Origin: Exserohilum rostratum
Taxonomy: Eukaryota; Ascomycota; Dothideomycetes; Pleosporales; Pleosporaceae
Length of the DNA: 64,000 nt
Assembly (NCBI GenBank): GCA_026367775.1
Contig: CP111155.1
Coordinates: forward strand, 682,001 to 746,000
Direction: 5' to 3'
In this document: piece after piece, positions 31,905 through 43,311 of the stretch
Numbering within the stretch: position 1 is the stretch's first letter
How the letters are laid out: the number at the start of each line of letters is the position of its first letter
Program-made: the position numbers and the translations under genes
Notes under the pieces: generated by a model
Told to the model about the DNA's origin: nothing
Seen by the model: the letters and a program-made list of their open reading frames with translations, nothing else
The model's database searches: none

Positions 31905-33448
31905 ATGTCACAACACCGCTACATGTCTTGGTCTGATTCCCACGTACTGACCATGGCGCCCACCTACCCTCCCCCCGGCGCGGCGAACGAGTACCCCTCT
32001 CCCGCTGCCTCGCGCAGACCCTCGGATTGCATATCTGAGATGAGCATGGGCAGCAGCAGGAGAGGCAGCTTGGCCGCTTTTGCGCCGGATGTGGAGAGTA
32101 CCGGGCAATGGCAATCAATAGGCAGCGATTCAAAGAGTCCTCTTGCCCAGTTTGGCTTCTTCAAGAGCCTGACCGACAAGAAGACAACACGAGGTCCGTC
32201 TCCAACCCCTCATGCCGCGCGCTCTCTCTCTCCGGTCGCCCTACTAACACCGCAGCAAAAGATGGTCAACCCCCAAAGAGACGGGGCCCTAAACCAGACA
32301 GCAAGCCGGCCTTGACACGCAGACAGGAACTCAACCGTCAGGCGCAGAGGTAACATTGACAAAAGTGACGCGAAACATGAATCACACACTGACTTGCCCA
32401 CTAGAACCCATCGGGAAAGGAAAGAGCTATACATCAAAGCCCTCGAACAGGAGGTGATCCGTCTCAAGGACACCTTTGCTGCTACATCGCGGGAGCGGGA
32501 TGCTTTTGCTGAAGAGAATCGGAGACTCCGAGAGTTGCTCATGGCACACGGCATCTCGTTTGATCTTTCAAGTCGACCCTCGAATGGTATGGGCCAAGTC
32601 GGGAGTTCCACATACGGAAGCTCGACGGGTAGCGTTTCAGGCTACGGGCCAGGATCAGCCTCAACCGGCTACACGTCACCACCTACACGCGGATCGACGT
32701 CCCACGACGGTATGGGCCATCAATCAATGGCTTTGCAGCAACAGCAGCAAGCTCAGCAGCCCAACCATCACCAACCCCAAGGCATGGACTATGACCAGAT
32801 TGGCATAGACTTCGTTTTAACGTACGACCGAACGCCCTATCTTTCTCCTCCGCCCCAGCAGTAATGCGCTTATTACGTCTTTTTCCGTCTTTTTCGTTTT
32901 CCATACTCTCTCGTACGTTTCTTCTTCAATTCTTGATCAGTCCTGTTCTGACAGTTTTTGTCTGACAGGCTCGAACGACCATGTATGGATCACATGCAGT
33001 ATCTGATGGTACGTGCCCATGATGCCGACGAGAACATTAGCGGCCACGCGCTCATGGCCACGGCGCCTCCGGATGCGCACATTACAAACTGCCCAGAGGA
33101 AAAGTATCCGCACCAGATGCCGGACGTAAAGATGCCAGACCTGATGAAGCTGTTGGATCTGAGCAATCGCCTACCCCTTGATGGGGAGATTACGCCCATC
33201 ATGGCCTGGGCAAAGATCCTCCAGCACGACAACCTGCGGGACCTGTCCAAAGAGGATATCGAGCTCATCAAAGGGGAGCTCCTCGCCAAAGTCCGTTGCT
33301 ACGGGTACGTCGCGCGACACGTGCAGTGGGGTAACACGAGCTAACATCTTGCAGATTCGGCGCCGTGCTCGAGGAGTTTGAAGTCAGGGATGCTCTGATG
33401 ACTGTGCTTGCTGGCAAATCCTCGAATGGGTCCCCACCCACTGTATAA
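31905..33448 (+). CDS. bZIP transcription factor (Yap/Pap1-like basic region)
   Basis: Exons are 31905-32193, 32256-32349, 32405-32821, 32969-33304 and 33355-33448, giving 409 residues with all phases consistent. The N-terminus (SWSDSHVLTMAPTYPPPGAA, then a Ser-rich part) is disordered. Residues about 97-130 hold PPKRRGPKPDSK and the basic region RRQELNRQAQRTHRERKE, whose NRxAQRxxR signature is that of fungal AP-1-like factors. The leucine zipper follows (about residues 131-165). A Gly/Ser/Gln-rich linker leads to a conserved C-terminal helical region (ERPCMDHMQYLMVRAHDADE, MAWAKILQHDNLRDLSKEDI). Introns are 62, 55, 147 and 50 nt. The 147 nt intron, if retained, would give an alternative short C-terminus. 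The start may be further upstream. Confidence 0.87.
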
Positions 33449-33848
33449 CGTCTGTTCTCAAGTAACAAAGTATTGGTTGTATGTTTTGTAGATAATACAT
33501 AATATCCTTGGCTTCTGCATTGTGAACATGTGTTGGGAAACGCGAGTGATGACGATAAACGTGTCGGAGACTTTTGTCGTGCATATGTATGGTCGGCCGC
33601 CATGGCGCAGCTGCTCCGAGTCAGGGTCCAGGCCAGAGCCCCGCGCGCAGGGACGGCCTCGGGCTCGCACCTCGACTCTGGTACATTCCTTACTCGTGAA
33701 ACACACAATTGTTGCGCCTTGTTCCAGCTTGCACAAAGTTGCCTGTGCCGTTAGTACTTGAATCCTCTCTTTTGCCCTTCTCCGACCCTGCACCGCCTGC
33801 CCCAGACCTCTTCACATTGCGCCCGCTCCCAGCCCAGCTCCGCCCACC
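33449..33848. other. Intergenic spacer, bZIP to thioredoxin-fold gene
   Basis: 400 bp; 3' region of the bZIP gene and a pyrimidine-rich leader before 33849. No coding signal. Confidence 0.5.
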
Positions 33849-35516
33849 ATGTCTGAACTCAGCGTCTACGACAACGACCCGACCATATACCTCTTCACTT
33901 CCCTCACTGCTGGCTCCTCGCACATTGTCACTGCCACGTCGCGAATCGAGACAATCTTGAAGGCGAACAAGATTCCGTTTAAAGGGGTCGACACTGCGAC
34001 CGATGAGCTGGCCAGAAAGCTGTTCCAGCGGAGAGCAAGTGGGAAGAAGCTACCCCTGATTGTAAAGGAGGGATATGTCCTGGGTGTAGGTACAATGCGC
34101 AGTGTGTTAGTGGAACAAGAGGACTAACGTCGAACCACACAGGGTATCACCGAGATTGAAGAATGGAACGAATACGACGAGATCAGAGAGGCACTGGGTG
34201 TCACCGATGCCTTTACCCCTTTCCCCGCGAAGCCTGGGCCACCGCCCATGGCTGCCCCAGTCTCCGCCGCGTCCACATCGTTCAAGAGCACAGCTGGAAA
34301 GAAGGAGGAGGATGTCCCAGCCCTTAGCCCAGAAGTGAACCTGGCGCTCCGCCAGGCGGGCGCCGAGGCCGCAAAGAAGGCTGCCTCGTTGAAGCCTACT
34401 CCTGGCAACATCAAGACTACCAACCCATTGCTGAGCGAGAAGACAAACACCCCGACTTCAGCGACAATGATGAAGAGTCCTATCAAGGAGGAACTGAAGA
34501 GTGTTCTCTCGCCCAAGTCCGTTCCTCTTCCCGATACGCCAAAGGCTGCGACGCCGACTACACCAAGTGCGACCAAGGATACAAAGGCTGCTGATTCAAC
34601 AGCAAAGACGGAAGAAAAGGCCGAGGCGAAGACAGAGACAAAGGATGCTGCGGCGGACACGAAGGAGGAAGTGAAGGCTGAGGCAAAGAGTGAGGCGAAG
34701 ACTGAGGCAAAGGCCGAAGTGAAGACCGAAGCAAAGGCCACCACCAGCAAAGACAGCAAGGCCAAGACCACAAAAGCAAAGGACACCAAGTCAAAGGACA
34801 TCAAGTCAAAAGACTCCAAGTCAAAAGATACCAAGACGAGCTCCTCCTCCAAGACATCCACATCCACATCCAAGTCAAAGACGACAACACGGAAGCCCGC
34901 TACCGGTGGTCTTTTTGGTCTGGGCAAGCCTGCGCCAAAGTCCAAGTCAAAATCAACATCTACCAGCAAGGCCACAACCAAGTCAAAAGATGTCAAGTCC
35001 AAGGACGCAAAAACATCAAAGGCATCCGCGGAGAAGGCCATTCCCAAGATCTCCGACGTACAGAAACCTATCGCAATGCCTCCATCAATGCATGACGACG
35101 CCAAGAACCCCGAGCTGAGCGCCGGTCCCATAAGCACAACACAAGAGGGCGCTAGCAAGGACGAAAAGGAAGTCAAGGACGTCAGTGAGGAGGAAGACGA
35201 GGAAGACGATTCTGAAGAAGAGACCTCCGAGGAAGAAGACGATGATGACGAGGACGATAGTGATGAAGAGACCTCCGAGGAGGAGACTACCACGGATGCC
35301 GCTGCAAAAAGCAAAGCTGCTGCACCAGCGCAGAAGAAAGTGACAGCTGGGGAGGAGAAGAAAAAGGAAGAGGAAGAAGATGATGATGACGACGACGACG
35401 ACGACGACGACGACGATAGCGAAGAGGAAAGCAGTGAAGAAGAGGAAGAGGCGGCAAAGACACAGAAACAGCCTGCTGCTGCGCCAGCGAAAGCTGGTGT
35501 TAGCGTGAAGGACTAG
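33849..35516 (+). CDS. SH3BGR-like thioredoxin-fold protein with Lys/Glu-rich tail
   Basis: Exons 33849-34085 and 34143-35516, joined in phase 0 over a 57 nt intron, give 536 residues. Residues 1-110 form a glutaredoxin/SH3BGR-like domain: PTIYLFTSLTAGSSHIVTAT, KANKIPFKGVD, ELARKLFQRRASGKKLPLIV, then GITEIEEWNEYDEIREALG. The CxxC pair of active glutaredoxins is absent, so redox activity is unlikely. The remaining 420 residues are disordered: Ala/Lys/Glu/Thr repeats (EAKTE, KDTKSK units), a Ser/Lys stretch, and from about 430 a highly acidic tail with a run of 13 Asp. Such tails occur in histone- or ribosome-linked chaperones, but no role is shown here. Confidence 0.85.
34783..34836 (+). repeat. 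Coding tandem repeat (KDTKSK/KDIKSK/KDSKSK units)
   Basis: Three to four near-identical 18 bp units of the type AAGTCAAAAGAYNNCAAG inside the thioredoxin-fold gene, a likely site of length polymorphism. Confidence 0.6.
35379..35417 (+). repeat. GAT/GAC trinucleotide run coding for 13 Asp
   Basis: Thirteen consecutive Asp codons, nearly all GAC, in the acidic tail of the thioredoxin-fold protein. Confidence 0.85.
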
Positions 35517-36514
35517 AACCCTCATCTATCGTCGTTATCATCTGTCTGTCCATCAGCCTATCTGTTGTGTCCGGAAGGAACCCCCTTCCTTTTTTTTCTT
35601 TTTCTCTCTCTCTGCACGCGCGCTCGCTCCTTCATTCGTCGACGCATCTACCACCACCCACACAATAGATACATACTTTTTTCTTTCAATATTCTCTCTC
35701 TCTTTCTACTTTCTTCTTCGTTGTCTGTCCACTTATTCCTGTAGTATCGTAGCACATGTGTAAGTAAGTAAGTAACTGTGTTGGTGAGTACGTGTAGGAT
35801 AGTCATGGTCATTGCCATAGTTATAGGCATAGGTTAGCTAGCATAGGGTGTTTGTCAAATAGTCCATCGTTTTTTTAAATACAGGGTTCTTTTTTATCTT
35901 ATCTTATTTCATTGAGTTACTTGATGATTTTTAGTACTTTCTATTATTCTTGTTACGTAGCAATATTGTGGAACTTTATGGTGTTTAGTGCATACTATGT
36001 AGTGTTGGGTAACGTGGTGGTGTTGAGGATGTAGTTGGATTTGGTAAGTAGTAAACTCTAACTAGTGAGCAGTAGAATTTGGTAAGTAGTAGTGTTAGGT
36101 ATGTAGTAAAGTCTAGCACCTAGCAAATTCTTGCACGTAGTAGTATTCAAAAAGTAGTAGTATTAAGTAAACGCTACATATAACTAACCCCCTATCCGCT
36201 AAATGCTGAAATGCTACATACACCCCATGATCTTATGCTACATTACATGCACGCATCTCTTTTCTCTATCTATCTATCTACAGCCATGCAACAGAATCCA
36301 AAAACATGATTCAAAAAAGGGGGTACAGGAAAAGAGGAGGAAGAAAACAGAGAAACCCTCTCGTTTCCAGACTGAAAAACAAAAAAACAAAGAACATGAA
36401 TATCTCATGTATCATGAGATGGAAAACCGGACATATCCAAACAAGATGTTGTTCCTGGACGACACTTTCGTCCCCACTGTTACACAAAACATACCAATCA
36501 ACCAAGCACCGTTT
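35517..36514. other. Convergent 3' intergenic region with simple repeats
   Basis: 1 kb between convergent genes. CT tracts (35603-35615, 35693-35706), a TAAG run near 35760-35775, and degenerate GTAGTA/TAAGTAGTA words at about 36040-36165. No gene is supported. Confidence 0.55.
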
Positions 36515-39500
36515 CTAGGCAGCGATATCCAAGCCTGCCTTCTTCAAACCATCCAAATACTGCTCTTTGGCGTCTTTGCTCTTCTCATCAGGTGGTGATT
36601 GCAACTGCTGCATCATCATCTGCTCCACAGCCGCCATACCCGCCTCTTCCGCCTTGCTCAGCGCACCTCCAGCAGCAGCAGCCTCATCTTTCTTTTTACC
36701 TTTACCCTTTGCAGCAGTAGCGCCATCGTCTTCACCTTGTACCATCTTATCTAACTCCAGCTTACTAACACCAAGTGCGTAGATCTGTTCTTCGACCGTG
36801 CCCTTCGTAACGAGCCTCACAACCTCGACTTCTCTTGTTTGGCCAACGCGGTGAGCGCGATTCTCAGCTTGGATGTCGTCTTGGGGGTTGAAGCTCGAGT
36901 CGAAGATGATGACCTTGTTTGCACAGGCGAGGTTGATACCTGCGCCACCACTCTTTGTGCTGATCATAAAAAGCTGGATGGACTCATCCTGGTAGAAGAC
37001 GTCCATAAGAGACTGGCGTTCTTGGATAGGCGTCGAGCCGTCCATGCGCATAAAGTTGATGTCGTGGTCGTCAAAGACCCAACCGAGAATGTCCATGACG
37101 GAGGTGAACTGGCTGAAGACTAGGGCCCGATCACCATTCTCCTTGTACTTTTTCAGGAGAGCAAGAAGCGCGGTGACCTTGCCAGAGTCCATCCATTCCT
37201 GGTCTTGAAGTTCAAACTTCTTAAGGGCGCGATATTTGGTGGCGAGTTGGTGACACTGGTAATCTTGATACAGCTCTAGCTCTTCATAGATAATGTCTGG
37301 GTTGCTCTCGGCAAACATGTCTTCCTTGAGACAAGCTTTGGACATTTTCCGGATAACGTCGTTGTTGTAGCGGTGACGAAACAAAAGCGAGTGGATGGCC
37401 GCCTGACGGAGCTTCATCATCACATTAGCATGATCTTTGACAATGATGCCTGCTGCTCTATCTTCGAGGATCTTGCGCTGCTTCGCCAGCTGCTCGTTGT
37501 ACAGAGTCCGCTGGGTATCTGTAAGCTCACAGTACTCAACGCGAGAAGTCTTCTTGGGCAGATGCTTGAGTACTTGAGCCTTCTTTCGTCGGAGGATGAA
37601 AGGCGTCAACATTGTTCGAGCGCGCTGGATGCGCTGGGCGGACAACAAAGAGCTATGCGAATCGCTCTCCATAGTCTTAGCCTTGTGCTTGAAGAGTATT
37701 TGCAACATTTCTTGAACTTCCTCCTGCTGATCACCATAGAAGACCTGTGGCATCAAGAACCCAAGAATCGACATGAGCTCCTGGAGACTGTTCTGCAGCG
37801 GTGTACCAGTCAACAAGATCCTGCATTTTGTAGGAATCTTCATCAAGCTCTTGTACCGGATCGTGTTGGCGTTCTTTAGCATATGGCCCTCGTCAAAAAT
37901 GCAAATCTCTGGCCTGCACTTTTTGAGGAAGATGAGATCCTCTTTCCTGAATGTAAGGTCGTATGTTGTGATAATCACATCGCACGTGCCCTGTTGAATG
38001 TTCTGGTGGATGCTGTCCTGGTGCGAGAAGCGCTCAGCTTGCGATCCGTAGTACGGAGTGAAGTTGATTGAACTGGAGAAGCGCTCAAACTCACGACACC
38101 AGTTTTCCAAGGTTGATCCAGGTACAACAATGAGTGCAGGCTTTCCGCTACCCTCCTCTTTCAAGTGCGATAGAAAAGCGATGATTTGACAAGTCTTTCC
38201 CAGACCCATGTCATCAGCTAGAATACCAGAGGTTCCGGTTTTCCAGAGAAGATTCAGCCAATTGAGACCGACAATCTGGTAGTCCTTGAGCTCAATGTCA
38301 TCGTTCATGATGGCGGGTTGTTTAAGTAGCTTTGTGCGTCCGACTGTCTTGCGTATGCTCTTGGACTCTGTGTCGCTACCGTTAGTACTCCTGGGCGTAT
38401 GGTAGCCTGAATCCCGTGACGAACTGGCATCGCTGTCATCAAGACTCGTGACATCCATTCCGTCTTCGGTAGAAGCACCAAAGATATCAATTCCCCACCG
38501 TGCCATGCCTGCCACCATCGGCTTTCCAAGCGCTTCGCATTGTTTTACCACAGAGTCGATTGTTGAGTATGCGTTCCACATGCCTTCGGTAGATTCTACA
38601 AGCCTTGCACCTGTTGTTATGCGCGGCTTGCGAGCCTTCTTCTTGCCCTTCTCAGGTGGTGTGAGGTCAACGTGTATGTTTCGAACAGCATCGAGTGAGG
38701 CGAATGGACGCTGCTTGAAAATCTCGGTAATGTCTTCTTCCTTGTGACCTGACAAGTCAATCATGGCCTCCACAGTGCAAGTATTGAAGAAGTTCAACAA
38801 GGCATCGTCGCTGAAATTCTTCTCTGGTGCTTCACTCGCTTCCGAGTCAGAGTCAACCACAAGGCCTGCATCAATGCCCTCATCCTCGTCGGAAGAGACG
38901 ACGATTGGCACTTGCTGCTTCGTATTCTTCTGCGGTCGTGCAGGGCTGGATTCTGGCGAGGGTGAAAACGCCATCTTTGGCTTTCGATCCTTGCCGCTAA
39001 TAAGTCTTCCCTTGCGTTTTGGTGCCTCCTTCTCGGGACTGTCGATTACTACCGGACTGTTTTGGGTTGCACCCAACTTTGAGTATTTGTTCTGTAATGA
39101 CTGGACAGGCTGCTTCAAACCACGCTGTGCCGTCTTCTTCACAACGGGCACCACCTTGGGCTGGGCCACTCCGAATTGCGGAGACCGAAGCAATTCGTCC
39201 TCAGACTCCTGGTCCGCCAAATAAGAGCATGCATCTTCGAAATTACCCTTCTTTTTAACCAAGGCATCATATAGCTGTTTTACTGACCGATGGGGATAGA
39301 TGATCTGTAATCGCTTTACGCTGCGCTGTAGGGCAAAGTCGGCGATGTCCTCCAAAGTCATGTCTTCTGTCAAATCCACTGGCATGGCACGCGAAGGGCC
39401 TCCCTGTCGCGGCAAAGTCTTCTGTTTCTTCGGAGGCGAACTTGAGCCAAGCGCTTCAGACGGTCGTTTTCGCGACTGTTCGGCATTGTACTTGAAACTG

Positions 39501-40036
39501 GAAAGATCCCACGATGGCTTTTGCGGCGTCTCTTCAATCCTCGATGCCATGGAAGCCATTTCAATTTTCGACAATGGTATATTAGACCTATACTCAGACT
39601 CATCCTCGTCGGGATCGCGCTCGACAGGAGGGTCATCTGAGGTCAAATCGACGATTGGCTTGCGGACAGCCTGTGGAGGAAAGAAGCTGGTGCCAGGGGG
39701 CGCCATTGGGTTGCTGTAGCCCCCATACGGCCGTTGTGATCGGGTTGGTGACCTTGTGGGCGACATTACGGGTGACGAGTATCGCTGAATGGTAGGCGAC
39801 GAGCGCGGCACTTGCAATTGCGACGATCCTGCGGGTTGGACTCGGTTTGCGCGTGGTGTTAGAATTTGCGTGGGCTGCGTGGCATCCGAGGGCGCTGCAA
39901 AGAATGGCGACTGTTCGCCGAGAATTTGTGTAGGCTGAGTGACGTAGGGATCTGGTTGCTCGTCGTCGGTGTGCGAAGCGGAGTGTGGGTCGGCAGGAGG
40001 TGGTGACGAAGATACGATGGGGTCGCGACGATACAT
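36515..40036 (-). CDS. FUN30: SNF2-family chromatin remodeller of the Fun30/SMARCAD1 type
   Basis: ATP-dependent remodeller acting in silent chromatin maintenance and DNA end resection. Single exon; the ATG at 40036 (MYRRDPIVSSSPPP) gives 1173 residues, close to yeast Fun30. The frame stays open upstream to 40306, but that part resembles non-coding leader. A CUE-like ubiquitin-binding helix bundle lies at about residues 225-275 (VKRLQIIYPHRSVKQLYDAL). The ATPase begins near 575; Walker A is DDMGLGKT near 607, and motif II is DEGH (CIFDEGHMLKN) near 714, the DEGH variant of this subfamily. LLTGTPLQNSLQELMS follows. The second RecA lobe (about 945-1095) has ALVFSQFTSVMDIL, MDGSTPIQERQ, STKSGGAGINL and QAENRAHRVGQT. 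It is divergent from VMA21. Confidence 0.95.
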   Translation of the reverse strand: MYRRDPIVSSSPPPADPHSASHTDDEQPDPYVTQPTQILGEQSPFFAAPSDATQPTQILTPRANRVQPAGSSQLQVPRSSPTIQRYSSPVMSPTRSPTRSQRPYGGYSNPMAPPGTSFFPPQAVRKPIVDLTSDDPPVERDPDEDESEYRSNIPLSKIEMASMASRIEETPQKPSWDLSSFKYNAEQSRKRPSEALGSSSPPKKQKTLPRQGGPSRAMPVDLTEDMTLEDIADFALQRSVKRLQIIYPHRSVKQLYDALVKKKGNFEDACSYLADQESEDELLRSPQFGVAQPKVVPVVKKTAQRGLKQPVQSLQNKYSKLGATQNSPVVIDSPEKEAPKRKGRLISGKDRKPKMAFSPSPESSPARPQKNTKQQVPIVVSSDEDEGIDAGLVVDSDSEASEAPEKNFSDDALLNFFNTCTVEAMIDLSGHKEEDITEIFKQRPFASLDAVRNIHVDLTPPEKGKKKARKPRITTGARLVESTEGMWNAYSTIDSVVKQCEALGKPMVAGMARWGIDIFGASTEDGMDVTSLDDSDASSSRDSGYHTPRSTNGSDTESKSIRKTVGRTKLLKQPAIMNDDIELKDYQIVGLNWLNLLWKTGTSGILADDMGLGKTCQIIAFLSHLKEEGSGKPALIVVPGSTLENWCREFERFSSSINFTPYYGSQAERFSHQDSIHQNIQQGTCDVIITTYDLTFRKEDLIFLKKCRPEICIFDEGHMLKNANTIRYKSLMKIPTKCRILLTGTPLQNSLQELMSILGFLMPQVFYGDQQEEVQEMLQILFKHKAKTMESDSHSSLLSAQRIQRARTMLTPFILRRKKAQVLKHLPKKTSRVEYCELTDTQRTLYNEQLAKQRKILEDRAAGIIVKDHANVMMKLRQAAIHSLLFRHRYNNDVIRKMSKACLKEDMFAESNPDIIYEELELYQDYQCHQLATKYRALKKFELQDQEWMDSGKVTALLALLKKYKENGDRALVFSQFTSVMDILGWVFDDHDINFMRMDGSTPIQERQSLMDVFYQDESIQLFMISTKSGGAGINLACANKVIIFDSSFNPQDDIQAENRAHRVGQTREVEVVRLVTKGTVEEQIYALGVSKLELDKMVQGEDDGATAAKGKGKKKDEAAAAGGALSKAEEAGMAAVEQMMMQQLQSPPDEKSKDAKEQYLDGLKKAGLDIAA

Positions 40037-40444
40037 TGTGTAACCGTGTTGTAATACTGGGCTGGACAGAAAGGTAGAAGGGGTCAAAAGGGTTGCTTTC
40101 GCCTTTCGCCGCTTCGCGCGCAGTAGCCTAAGAGCAAGTAGAAGATGAGAAATCAAACGTTCCGGCTGGACAAACAAAAGCACAGGACAATATGCGGCAA
40201 AGCAATGCGCATAGCGCAGCAGCCGCACACGACAAGTGTAGGAGGGGGGAGAGGGTCGTAGAGCTTGTGGCGGGGATGCCCAAAAACATTTACGCGTTGA
40301 AAGCACTCTACGCGTTGGGGGAGAATCTCGGCGCTTGGGCCTCCAGCGTGCCCATTACGTTACTGCTTTTGGCTGTGGCTAGCGCAGCTAGAGTCAGGCA
40401 CTCCCGTGCCCTTTCCACTACACGACGACATTGCAACGCCAAAC
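40037..40444. promoter_or_regulatory. Divergent promoter, FUN30 / VMA21
   Basis: 408 bp between two start codons. No TATA box is visible, consistent with two housekeeping-type promoters sharing one spacer. Confidence 0.55.
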
Positions 40445-40869
40445 ATGACGACCCGAAGATTTGTTGGCGAGGGCAAGTCGACTCTCGAATACGATGGCAA
40501 GGCCCCGCCAGAGCCGTCCAACACTTCCCCTGCGGTGCCAACGTGAGTTGTCTTTGATGCCGTGCACACTACGCTGGCTTACATGAATGCACGACAGATC
40601 CGTCATCTGGAAGTTGATGAGCTTCACTTTTGCCATGATCACACTGCCCATTGGCACCTACTTCTTCACCGTCAACTTTGTCTTCCAGGGTGAGTTTCTC
40701 TTCGTCGACCAAAGGATGTTGTTGACGCTGTCCAGGCAACGCAACATATGCTGGAGGCCTAGCAGCACTCATGGCAAATGTTGTATTGATTGCATACGTA
40801 ATCATGGCGTTCAAGGATGATCAAGAGGAGATGAGAGAAGAAGCAGAAAAGTCGAAGAAGCAAATGTAG
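40445..40869 (+). CDS. VMA21: V-ATPase assembly factor Vma21
   Basis: Small ER membrane protein that escorts the assembling V0 sector of the vacuolar ATPase. Exons 40445-40542, 40598-40689 and 40736-40869 give 107 residues. Introns are 55 and 46 nt. Two transmembrane helices are clear: KLMSFTFAMITLPIGTYFFT and GLAALMANVVLIAYVIMAF, with the typical NATYAGG loop between them. The C-terminus ends KSKKQM, placing two lysines at positions -4 and -3 like the KKxx ER-retrieval signal of the yeast protein. No single frame covers it, so it is easily missed without splicing. Confidence 0.96.
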
Positions 40870-41479
40870 CGTCTTCGTGCTCTGGCATGTGAGTAGACAT
40901 ATGCTCGGAGGCAAGCAAATACGAAGACGAGAGAACACCGCAAAACTTCAGACTCACCTGTGGATTTTACATGACTTTGGAAAAGAGAAATTGAGAAAGA
41001 GACCATTGCTATGGGTTAGTCGTGAGCATCCTGCTGTACCCTCTGTTGAGTAAGGTAACTCAACTTCGAATGCTTTGCGCCATCCTGCGCAGGCACAACG
41101 TTTCGGACTCAATAAAATGATTAGTCTCAATGCACAAACAAGTCTTCAAATTTGCGCTTTGGCAATTCCCAAAAACGTAATGGCTGTTGGATGCGGTGAT
41201 TGGGTCACTCATTTGCAGAAAAAAGTTGAATGTTGACCATAGCTCATACTGACAGCCACATGCATTAGGCACTCCCCGTAGCATGACTCGAGCAAACTGT
41301 AGAGTTGTATGGCGAATGCTGGCCAGAGGTTCTAGTTGGTAGAGGTGCCAGTTGGTGAAGGTGCTAGCGCGGGGTACGGGCTTTCGCTTTTCCTTAGCGG
41401 CGTAATCTTGGCAGCCCACTTCGAGCAATTTCGAGTGCGGCAACCACCACGTCCGACAGCAGAACCACGACTACCAAAC
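40870..41479. other. Intergenic spacer VMA21 to eIF3d
   Basis: 610 bp with the VMA21 3' region and the eIF3d promoter/leader. Nothing else recognised. Confidence 0.5.
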
Positions 41480-43311
41480 ATGGCTCCAGCATCGCTTCTG
41501 GACCTCGTGTCCGCGCTCCCCGATACCCAAGCATGGGGACCGCCCGTCTCCAACGAGACGATGCTCGACGGCGTGCCGTTCGCGCCCTACTCCAAGGCCG
41601 ACAAGTTGGGTCGCATGGCTGACTGGACTGAGGGCAAGGACCGCGAGCGGGGAGGACGCCAGCAGTACGGAAACCGCAACTTCCGGGGTACGTGAGATAA
41701 TTGGCAAAGAATTAACAACAAAGAGCACAAAGACTAATGGCTTGCAGACCAGCAGGTATACGGCGCAAACCAGCAAACCAACCCCTTCGCTATTCAGGCC
41801 GCCGAAGAGGAGGCAACCTTCTCCGTCGTCGACAACACAAGAACATCAGCCCGAGGACGCGGATTTGGACGTGGAGGCGGCACTGTTTTCCGTGGACGTG
41901 GCGGTGCGCGGGGCGGACAGGCGCAGCGCGGAGGCCGGGGCACCTTCCAGCGTGTTGGCGGCCGTGGTGGACAGCAGTACGACAACCGCGGTGGCCGCGG
42001 TGGAAGAGGAGGACGCCGCTTTGGCTGGAGGGACGACAAGCCCCAGCGCAACCGCGATGCCTCTGTCCAGGTCAAGCCCGAGTGGAGCGTCATGGAGGAG
42101 ATTGACTTCTCCCGCCTCAGCAAGCTCAACCTCGACACCCAGGAGGGCGAGGACATTGACAAATACGGCTTCCTCTACTACTACGACCGTAGCTACGACA
42201 AGCAGCCCGGTGCTAAGACCTCCGAACGCAGACTCAACGTTCTCGACCGCGCAGCCTACAACGTCACCACCTCGAGCGATCCTGTTCTCCAGGAACTTGC
42301 CGACAAGGACGAGGCCACCGTCTTTGCCACCGACAACATCCTGTCGATGCTCATGTGCGCCACCAAGTCTGTCTACTCTTGGGATTTGGTCTTCACCAAG
42401 AAGAACAACAAGGTCTTCATTGACAAGCGTGATGGATCAAGTCTGGACATGGTTACTGTCAACGAAAACGCCGCCGATGCGCCGCTCGAGATCTCCGAGG
42501 GCAACAAGGACTCCATCAACAGCCCGGGTGCCCTGATGCTCGAAGCCACACACATCAACAACGTTTTCCCTCTGCAGGTCGTTCTCGAGTCCGAGACCAA
42601 CAAGGTTAACATGCCCCACGAGCACCCCTTCTACAACGAGGAGGTTGAGACCGACCCACCAGCATCCAAGGCATACAGGTACCGCCGATTTGACCTGTCT
42701 CTGGACAAGGACGAGGAGCCACTGCACTTGATTGTCCGAACTGAGCTTGATGCTGTTGTCAAGAACAACATCAACGGCGAGGACCAATACCTGACCATCA
42801 AGGCGCTCAACGAGTTCGACAACAAGGCCCAAGGAGCCGGTGGCGCTCTTGACTGGAGGACCAAGTTGGCCAGCCAGAGGGGTGCTGTCCTTGCTACTGA
42901 GATGAAGAACAACTCTTGCAAGCTTGCCCGATGGACTGTGCAGAGTATTCTCGCCAAGGCCGACACCATGAAGCTTGGGTATGTTTTCCGCCTACTTCTG
43001 TTGCATCCTTGCTAACAAATTCTAGTTTCGTATCCCGTGCCAACCCCAAGAACAACAACGACCACGTCATCCTCGGTGTGCTTACCAACAAGCCCCGTGA
43101 CTTTGCCGCCCAGATGGCTCTCAACCTCAACAACGGATGGGCTATCGTTCGTACCATTGTCGACATGGTCCTCCGCATGGACGATGGCAAGTACGTCCTT
43201 GTCAAGGACCCCAACAAGTCGCTTCTCCGCCTGTACTCTGTACCTCTTAATACCTTTGACGAGGACGATGTTGAGGAGATGCAAGCACCGGCTGAAGACG
43301 ATGATGAGTAG
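41480..43311 (+). CDS. Translation initiation factor eIF3 subunit D
   Basis: eIF3d is the cap-binding, mRNA-entry-channel subunit of eIF3. Exons 41480-41687, 41748-42978 and 43026-43311 give 574 residues, normal for the family. The N-terminus has DTQAWGPP and FAPYSKADKLGRMADW. An RGG-rich segment at about residues 98-165 (RGRGFGRGGG, RGRGGARGGQ) gives RNA affinity. The cap-binding-like domain follows with KPEWSVMEEIDFSRLSKLNL, IDKYGFLYYYDRSYDK, ADTMKLGFVSR and NNNDHVILGV. It ends in an acidic tail (APAEDDDE). Introns are 60 and 47 nt. Highly conserved blocks make this call secure. Confidence 0.97.

Noticed and set aside
34124..35314. 396-codon minus-strand frame rich in Ser and Val
   Set aside because: It is the antisense shadow of the Lys/Glu/Asp repeats of the thioredoxin-fold gene.
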